A stretch of 64,000 bases of DNA from Alnus glutinosa. Taxonomy: Eukaryota; Streptophyta; Magnoliopsida; Fagales; Betulaceae. Shown here in pieces: positions 58,099 through 64,000 of the stretch (positions are counted from its first letter, which is position 1; the number at the start of each line of letters is the position of its first letter). The notes beneath the pieces are model-generated. The model saw only the letters and a program-made list of their open reading frames with translations, ran no database searches and had not been told where the DNA came from. The stretch is taken from assembly GCF_958979055.1 (NCBI RefSeq), contig NC_084896.1, positions 1,240,001-1,304,000 on the forward strand, in the 5' to 3' direction. Both the position numbers and the translations under genes were made by a program.

Positions 58099-58280
58099 GA
58101 GTAATGCTATACATCATCCCCTTGTCCTCCTTTTGTACTCCCAAATTTGATGTGGCTCTTAAAATCACCATTGAATTTATGATAGATCATTATTGAATTT
58201 TGATCCAATGGTAAATTTAATAGCCACATCAATTTTGGGAGGATAAAAGGTGGACAAGAGGATGATGTGTAGCATTACTC
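58099..58280. mobile_element. Mutator-type MITE, 182 bp
   Basis: Termini GAGTAATGCTATACATC / GATGTGTAGCATTACTC, perfect 9-bp duplication AAATTAAGG on both sides. Sister of the 9154 element. Confidence 0.88.
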
Positions 58281-58315
58281 AAATTAAGGTAATAGGTTTT
58301 TTTAAATAAAATAAA

Positions 58316-58436
58316 GGGAAATGCTAAAAATCCTCCTTTCATCCTCCATTTGTCCACCTCTTTTGCTTAAAATCAATTTTTTTTATAATAAATGGAGGAT
58401 GAAAGGTGGATGAGGGATGCATATGTAGCACCCCTC
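58316..58436. mobile_element. Mutator-type MITE, 121 bp
   Basis: Termini GGGAAATGCTA / TAGCACCCCTC with perfect 9-bp duplication TAAAATAAA. Short member of the same broad family, only 35 bp from the previous element. Confidence 0.8.
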
Positions 58437-58449
58437 TAAAATAAAATAA

Positions 58450-59640
58450 CAAAACAAAAAAGAGCCCAAAATGCAAAGCAGATAGTACCCAAAAAAAAAA
58501 AAACCCACCCACGTGTTCGGTTATGGACGAATTCAGTAAAGTTACAGGTAATGCGCATATTGTTCATGTACTTTTTTTTTTTTACTTTTTCATATTTTTT
58601 AATACTAATTAACATCAAAACATTCTCATTTTTTTCACTTTTTATATCGCATTAATAATTTTTTTTATTATTCAAATAAAAAAATTCACTACAATACAAA
58701 TTTTTTTTACTTTTTTATATCACATCATCATTTTTTACTAATTTCAAAATTAACAACCCACTACTCTTTTATGTTATATACATATTTTTACCAAACAAGC
58801 TCATTTATCTGCCCATACAGTTCGATTTACACTTTATACCCCGACCTACATGTACACATGGAGATCTGACAAGTTTTCCAGCTGCCACGTTAAAATCTTT
58901 AAAAACTGTTTTTTTTTTTTTTTCTAAGCAAATCAAGAGTAAGGGAATGGGAAGATTACAAGAAATTATTTTAAAAATAAAATAAGATCGGCATCCCAAG
59001 AATAAGCTTCAATACAACCAGAATAGTACTGTAATCCTAAAATAAAATGGAATGGGCTAAATGAATGGCCCGACCCTAAATTCTAATATAATATAGTTGG
59101 CTAAAAAACAATACTTTCAACAAAAAAAACATTGTATTATTCTTCATGTGTTTTCTTTCAAAATATTACTATGATTATAGTATTTATCTCTAATTCAAAA
59201 AAAAAAAAAAAAATTATTATATCATGACAAAATGAATAAAATCATCCATATTCATTGGTTAAGTAAAACTATAAATAAAACTCACTTATGTTTCACTTTC
59301 TTTGATTATTAAAATAAATCATCTAAGTCACAGTTATATATATTTTAAGTAACCCGCATGAAAAGTCATTTAAAGCACGCTACGTAAACTGATATAAAAT
59401 GAGTGTAAAAAGTAGCATTAATCTTGTACAAGTGACGTCTAAATGTAGTGGTAGAAGCCTATAAATATGCTCTAAAAGTATTTTCTCAATTTTCCACCAT
59501 ATGAAGAAAGTGTACTAGAGTTCAAGATATCAACGTGGCATCATTTACTTACTAGCATGACCTCGGTGTGATGTTACACATCAAACCACATCAGATGGGA
59601 AAGCAGGGTTAAAATTACAAGAGAAAAGAATTCCCAACTA
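58450..59640. other. intergenic, no gene seen
   Basis: Very AT-rich. 58560-58800 repeats motifs (TCACTTTTTATATC, TTATTATTCAAA) also seen at 28390-28560. No gene. Confidence 0.4.
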
Positions 59641-59738
59641 TATGTGAACTAGTCCTTTCCACAAGACTGCTAGTCTTGCCCATCCTTTGCAGCTCTCTGA
59701 AAGAGGGTCTTCATGATGATAGCCGAAAGAAGAGATAC
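59640..59738 (-). other. possible 3'UTR exon of MED32
   Basis: On the minus strand GTGGCAG at 59739-59745 looks like an acceptor. The MED32 stop is followed at once by GTATAT, a possible donor (…CAATAG/GTATAT). The transcript may therefore splice its 3'UTR to this less AT-rich block. Unproven. Confidence 0.3.
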
Positions 59739-60290
59739 CTGCCACATAGAAACCATTTACTCAATTGAGGAACAATACTATTTGCACGTATTATGTGCGC
59801 ATTCTATATACACCTAGCTTGTCTCTACCTATGCATACAAACACAGATGTTCAACTATAACTACTTTCATGCCAAACATTAATAAAAGTCTGCTTTTGGA
59901 TTTAGTGTGGCATTGATTTTGGCTGCTAATGGAAGATCCGAGCTGCAGGCTTACTTGGCATGTTCAGTGCAGAATCTCTCTAATCATGTATACTATGATT
60001 GTAATGTGGCACAACGGACTGTTAAGAAAATGCCAAAGGGGCCACAACACTATTACAGTGGAACCATGCAGAGTAAAGGATCCCTAAGCTTAAGTAAATT
60101 CACTACGTTATTTCAAGAGGCACACCAAATATTTCCTAAAGGTAAAGATCAGCACAGGATAAGAAAATCACATTCATTGTATTGGCAATAAGATAACCAC
60201 CTCCAATGATGTAACAAGAACTACATTCATTTCCAAGCAAATTGGAAAACAAGAAAAGCATGACTTGTTTTCTCAGGATATCATATATAC

Positions 60291-60728
60291 CTATTGAGCT
60301 GCATCTTCAGAGAACCTAGCATCAAAAGGAGCAGAATGGTGGGAATGGGCTGAACCAGCAGCAGTTCCAGAACCATGCTGTAGTTCAATCACAAGCCATC
60401 TGACAGCCTTACTCATCTGTTCCAACCGGACTGCACTAATGGGTGGAAGACCAGTAGTGACAGCCTGACCTGACTTCCCAGCTAGTGACCCAGTTGCTTC
60501 ATCCACGAGGCACTCTGATCCTATCCTTTGCTTCACAGACTCCACAAACTCCTCTGCATGGTCACAAGCCACTCTGAACAACTCCCATCTCTGCTTAAAG
60601 TTTTCTAGAGCAGCATCTGTAGCAGCTATTTTCTGGGCGCTGGAAATCTCCTTGGCTTCGAGCACATTAGCTGCAGCAGCAACAAAGTCCTGATATGCAC
60701 TGTTCAGAGAATCTACCATGTTGTCCAT
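60291..60728 (-). CDS. MED32: Mediator complex subunit 32
   Basis: Single coding exon, 145 residues, beginning MDNMVDSLNSAYQDFVAAAA and continuing with LEAKEISSAQKIAATDAALE, NFKQRWELFRVACDHAEEFV, ESVKQRIGSECLVDEATGS, LPPISAVRLEQMSKAVRWLV and a Gly/Ser/His-rich tail ending FSEDAAQ. This is the plant-specific MED32 of the RNA polymerase II Mediator complex (tail-associated in plant models), a nuclear protein. The N-terminal two thirds is predicted helical. An acceptor (TTTTGTAG) 18 bp upstream of the ATG and a donor (AAG/GTAATT) at about 62290 imply a 1.5-kb 5'UTR intron, into which a LINE fragment has inserted. No damage seen. Confidence 0.94.
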   Translation of the reverse strand: MDNMVDSLNSAYQDFVAAAANVLEAKEISSAQKIAATDAALENFKQRWELFRVACDHAEEFVESVKQRIGSECLVDEATGSLAGKSGQAVTTGLPPISAVRLEQMSKAVRWLVIELQHGSGTAAGSAHSHHSAPFDARFSEDAAQ

Positions 60729-60954
60729 TTCGAGGCTTCCTAGCTGCTACAAAACAATTAATTGCAGGAAGTCTGTTATCTCAAGAAATTAACATGGAAT
60801 AAGATATGAGAATTGCAATACCACATAAATTTGCAAGTTGGTCATGTCAAATAACCGTTTCCAAAAGCGCCAAGCATTAGCTGGGCAGTGAGGAAATTGT
60901 TTACAAAGATGGAATATGAGAATGGAAATGGAAGCCTACAAAGGTTCCTTTTGA

Positions 60955-61960
60955 AACAAATAAATTTTTTGATAAGTAATTGAAATATATCAAAAGCAAA
61001 AGGACGCAATCTAAGTACACAAATAAGTGTACAAGAGAAACATCTTACCAGAAAAAGACAAAAGATCAGGAAAATTGGAAATATGAAAACGATTACAGGC
61101 AGTTGTCGTTGGCAAAGAGTTTTGAAGAAAAAAGCCTTTAACTCCACCACCGTTCTCTCCCAACCTTCAAATATTCGATCATTTCTATCTCTCCAAATAC
61201 ATCACATTAAGCTTAGTGGAATCATTTTCCATACTGCTACACTCAAAAAACTTCCTAACGCCCCTCTCTAACTAGCAAAGAGATCCACCGCCTGACGAGG
61301 CATAACCCACAAAGACCAAAGACAGAATTCCATAAGGCCCTAACAACCTCACAATGAAGTAAAAGGTGGTCTACAGTTTCCCTACTCTTCTTACATATGC
61401 ATGGCTAATCTACCATTATGAGATTCCACTTTGCCACTCTTAAATGAACTTTACCCCACCAAATACTCCTCCAAGGAAAGGGGACACTGTCGTGGGAGAT
61501 AAGACCATTGCATTATGATCCAACCTAAACAACCCTCTCTTGGAAGGGGTCCAACAAATATTGTCTTCCACTCCCTGTCTCAGCTTGATGGAATACAACA
61601 AAATGAAGAATGAGGAAAAAAAAAATCCATCTCCAAGTCATGTGCCACTCTGATAAAAGTAACATTCCACTTATGAGAGTCACTAGAGAACGGTAAGTGA
61701 TCTACACAGAAGCATCCTTAAGGCGAGCAATACCAAATAACTCCGGATAGGCAACCTTAAGGGCCTGATCCCCACGAACCATCCCCACCGCAAATCTAAT
61801 GTATCTAAAAAAACTCTCCCCCCCACCCCACCAAGCCCCTTCTAAAACAAATAAATTATGGACGGATACCAAAGTTAAAGCATAAAATCTGCTGCCACCT
61901 AAGCAATTCGCTTGAATCACAAAATCTAGGATGATTCACAAACCCAAATATCTACATCCT
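60955..61960 (-). mobile_element. L1-type LINE 3' fragment in MED32 5'UTR intron
   Basis: Minus-strand pieces read ALKVAYPELFGIARLKDASV, a WNVTFIRVAHDLEM-like segment, FLGGVFGG-like and VVELKAFFFKTL, in LINE C-terminal order, then the tail with TTACTTATCAAAAAATT. 5'-truncated, with numerous stops. Related to the copy in LEW1 intron 5 and in the same orientation. Confidence 0.7.
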
Positions 61961-62290
61961 ACCAAAAACTGAAATTGGAGTCCAAAGTGAAAATTGCATC
62001 ATTCCACTCTCTTCCATCTATGTACTACTCACATATAAGCAAACACTTTACCTAACGACATCTAATTCTACACGAACCTAAAAATACAAAGGATTTACAA
62101 CACACCAACAAATAAGAACAAATTTGAGTGCAAAGGAATAGGTAAACACAGTGCTTCGTGTAAATTAAAGTTTTTGGCCTTTCGAGCCCCTTTAACTACG
62201 CATTATCAACTTCAATTCTCTTATATTATTCCTCACCCATCAGGTAAAAACATAAACCAAGCATTTAGATTGAGAAAATTTATAAATTAC

Positions 62291-62520
62291 CTTAACTTTT
62301 TCGATGGGTGTCGAGTCTAGAGGGGCTAGCTCCTAGCTTCGGTGATCGCTCCGGGATTCTTTCGCCGGAGGGGGAGTTGGGGTGGCCGGAAATTGCTTCT
62401 GCTGGTGGTGGGCAACCAAAGGGTATGGTGTGGTTCTCTGTTTATCCGAAGGCGTTGAAGAAGACGCTTTGAGCTGTTAAGTCGACCAGGCCGCGCTGCA
62501 TTAATTTTGCCGAGTTTGGC
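62291..62520 (-). promoter_or_regulatory. probable MED32 first (5'UTR) exon and promoter side
   Basis: Relatively GC-rich block, ending on the minus strand at donor AAG/GTAATTTATAA. Its position relative to MED32 and its composition fit a non-coding first exon. No TATA box was assigned. Confidence 0.4.
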
Positions 62521-62556
62521 CTAAAATAAATAAATACTTCGAGATTATATATTTTA

Positions 62557-63640
62557 GGAAAAAAATATAATTTAGCCTCTCAAATTATCAGTAATTTTTC
62601 AGATAGCCTCCAAACTACCAAGGCTTTGACTCTGGCCCTTCAAACTACCAAAACCTTTGAAAAATGCCACTTTTTTACGAAATATGTCTATAATACCCTT
62701 GTCACATGTCATTTTTCAATTAAAAAATAAAATAAAAACTAAAAACTAAAAGAAACTAAAATTTTCTTTTTTTTTTTCTAAAAAAAAAAAAAATTATTGT
62801 GATCGACCGGATAACGTATAGCTTCTTTCCAGCATCATCGTTAGGCACGATGCACGCCTGCAACTCGACAAACTCATTCCCGCCTCTTCGAACGCGAACA
62901 TGGCTAATTTTCTATTCTTCGATGTCTATAATATTGACATTTCGAAGGTTATGAACGATTCCAATCTGAATTTTGTTTTGTTACAAACGATGAGCAAGTC
63001 TATCATCGTTGTGGAAGATCTCAATCGATTTCTGACCAAGAAATCATCGGCCATGAGCTTGTTCGTCGATGTTCATATCCATTTTCCTTTTTGTGATTTT
63101 TTTGGCATTCAAAACGTTGGCCGATAGCTATTCGGGGTTCAAGGATCACAAGTTTTTCTCTCAAATGGATAATATTTTCCAGAGCGAGGCGAGCTTGAGC
63201 CCGGCCGAGATCAGCAAGCTGATGATTGTGAACCGAAACTCGCCGAGCTAGGCTATAAAATCGGTCATCATGGTGTTGCAAATGAACGGTGATCAGAGAG
63301 GTATCGAGAATATCGGGTCACGGTTGGGAAATAATGCCACCCCAAACACCCATTTGTTTAAAAAAAGAAATAAGAAAAAAAAATTAGTTTATTTATTAAT
63401 TTTTTAAATATTTTAAAAGTTTGTTAATTCTTTTTTACTTTTTTTTTTATAATTTTATAATTTTATTTTTTTTAATTGAGAATGACACATGGTAAGGATA
63501 TTACGGGGATATTTCATCCAAATATGCATTGTTCAAAGGTTTTAGTAGTTTTGAGGGCCAGAGTCCAAGCCTTGGTAATTTGATGGACTATTCGGATAAT
63601 GACTTGTAATTTGATGGGCTAAATTGTATTTTTTTTCTTC
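62557..63640. mobile_element. Pack-MULE carrying an AAA-ATPase gene fragment
   Basis: 1084 bp bounded by long inverted repeats (left AATTTAGCCTCTCAAATTA through ACCAAAACCTTTGAA; right the complement from TTCAAAGGTTTTAGTAG) and a perfect 9-bp target duplication TATATTTTA (62548-62556 and 63641-63649). The interior between the AT-rich subterminal regions is a piece of a host gene and contains no transposase. This is the definition of a Pack-MULE. It lies just upstream of MED32. Confidence 0.85.
62880..63320 (+). pseudogene. AAA-ATPase (BCS1/AATP1-like) fragment
   Basis: The first frame reads MANFLFFDVYNIDISKVMND and then SKSIIVVEDLNRFLTKKSSA, the segment that follows Walker A and includes Walker B of plant BCS1-type AAA-ATPases; the usual EDID/EDLD is EDLN here. 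It jumps directly to VDVHIHFPFCDF, and a second frame continues TLADSYSGFKDHKFF, EASLSPAEISKLM and NRNSPS, followed by a stop and KSVIMVLQMNGDQ. So the part between Walker B and the arginine-finger region is deleted, there is at least one frameshift and one stop, and no Walker A is recognisable. No intron is seen. Non-functional as an ATPase; captured by the surrounding MULE. Confidence 0.8.
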
Positions 63641-63649
63641 TATATTTTA

Positions 63650-64000
63650 TTATATATAGCATTACTCTTTTAATAAAGATATAAGCTCAAAAGTCATAAG
63701 CAAGAAATAATATTAACTGTGAAAAATATTTTATTATATATTTTCTTTTGAATGAATTAACAACTTTTATAACAACTCAATAGAATTGGAGAGAGAGAAA
63801 GAACCAGCTTTTTAGAACCACTTAAGTTTTTTAATTAAAAAAAGTCACGTCAGATTCTACATCAGTTTGTAAGCTTCTCTTTGTAAAAGTTTATGAGATG
63901 TGATACATTGTCACCTCAAGACATAACTCCTAATCACATTTGCCCGCGTTACAACTTTTACTTTGACTTTTTTCTTTTCTTTTTTATTTTATATACAAAA
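63650..64000. other. intergenic right edge
   Basis: AT-rich; no gene recognised. Confidence 0.4.

Noticed and set aside
59907-60191. 94-codon plus-strand open frame near MED32
   Set aside because: No recognisable domain, no splice or promoter context, lies in the probable 3' region of MED32.

Overview
This is plant nuclear DNA. It is AT-rich, its genes have short exons with GT/AG introns, and it carries (AT)n and (GA)n microsatellites, LINE and SINE remnants, many Mutator-type and Harbinger-type MITEs, and Cassandra-like solo LTRs containing a 5S-derived stretch. The protein-coding genes are clearly dicot-like. A woody rosid (possibly Fagales or Rosales) is my guess and is not proven.

Layout. 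1-2.1 kb: intergenic sequence and a broken CYP82 cytochrome P450 exon. 3.1-4.1 kb (-): organ-specific protein gene (DUF2775) OSP1. 5-13 kb: repeats and MITEs, including an 810-bp MULE with a GC-rich hairpin core. 13.1-16.9 kb: BURP-domain gene BURP1 (+) facing DUF2775 gene OSP2 (-). 19.6-25 kb: a second copy of that unit, BURP2 (+) facing OSP3 (-). 31.4-32.6 kb: a damaged BURP gene (BURP3). 33.9-39.1 kb (+): nine-exon plastid protease gene CLPP6. 46.1-49.3 kb (+): nine-exon BURP gene BURP4, whose N-terminal half is a tandem array of repeat-encoding exons. 50.6-56.5 kb (-): LEW1/NUS1-like cis-prenyltransferase subunit gene. 60.3-60.7 kb (-): Mediator subunit MED32. 62.56-63.64 kb: a Pack-MULE carrying a piece of a BCS1-type AAA-ATPase gene. 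The CLPP6-LEW1-MED32 order matches the neighbourhood I recall from Arabidopsis chromosome 1, so these genes mark an old syntenic block.

Most interesting reading. Four BURP genes and three DUF2775 genes lie within 46 kb, and two BURP/DUF2775 pairs are tail-to-tail copies of one duplicated segment. BURP proteins include copper-dependent autocatalytic cyclases that make burpitides (lyciumin, moroidin and relatives). As I recall, tyrosine-linked cyclopeptide alkaloids have been proposed to come from split systems in which the core peptides sit in DUF2775 repeat proteins. OSP2 has five copies of an invariant NAIIYHAH segment in otherwise varying linkers. BURP4 has seven QPY(I/K)A(G/A)Y segments on separate in-frame exons. 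The window therefore looks like a candidate burpitide locus holding both the split design (stand-alone BURP plus DUF2775 precursor) and the fused design (repeat array plus BURP domain in one protein). The chemistry is inference; the gene structures are read directly from the sequence.
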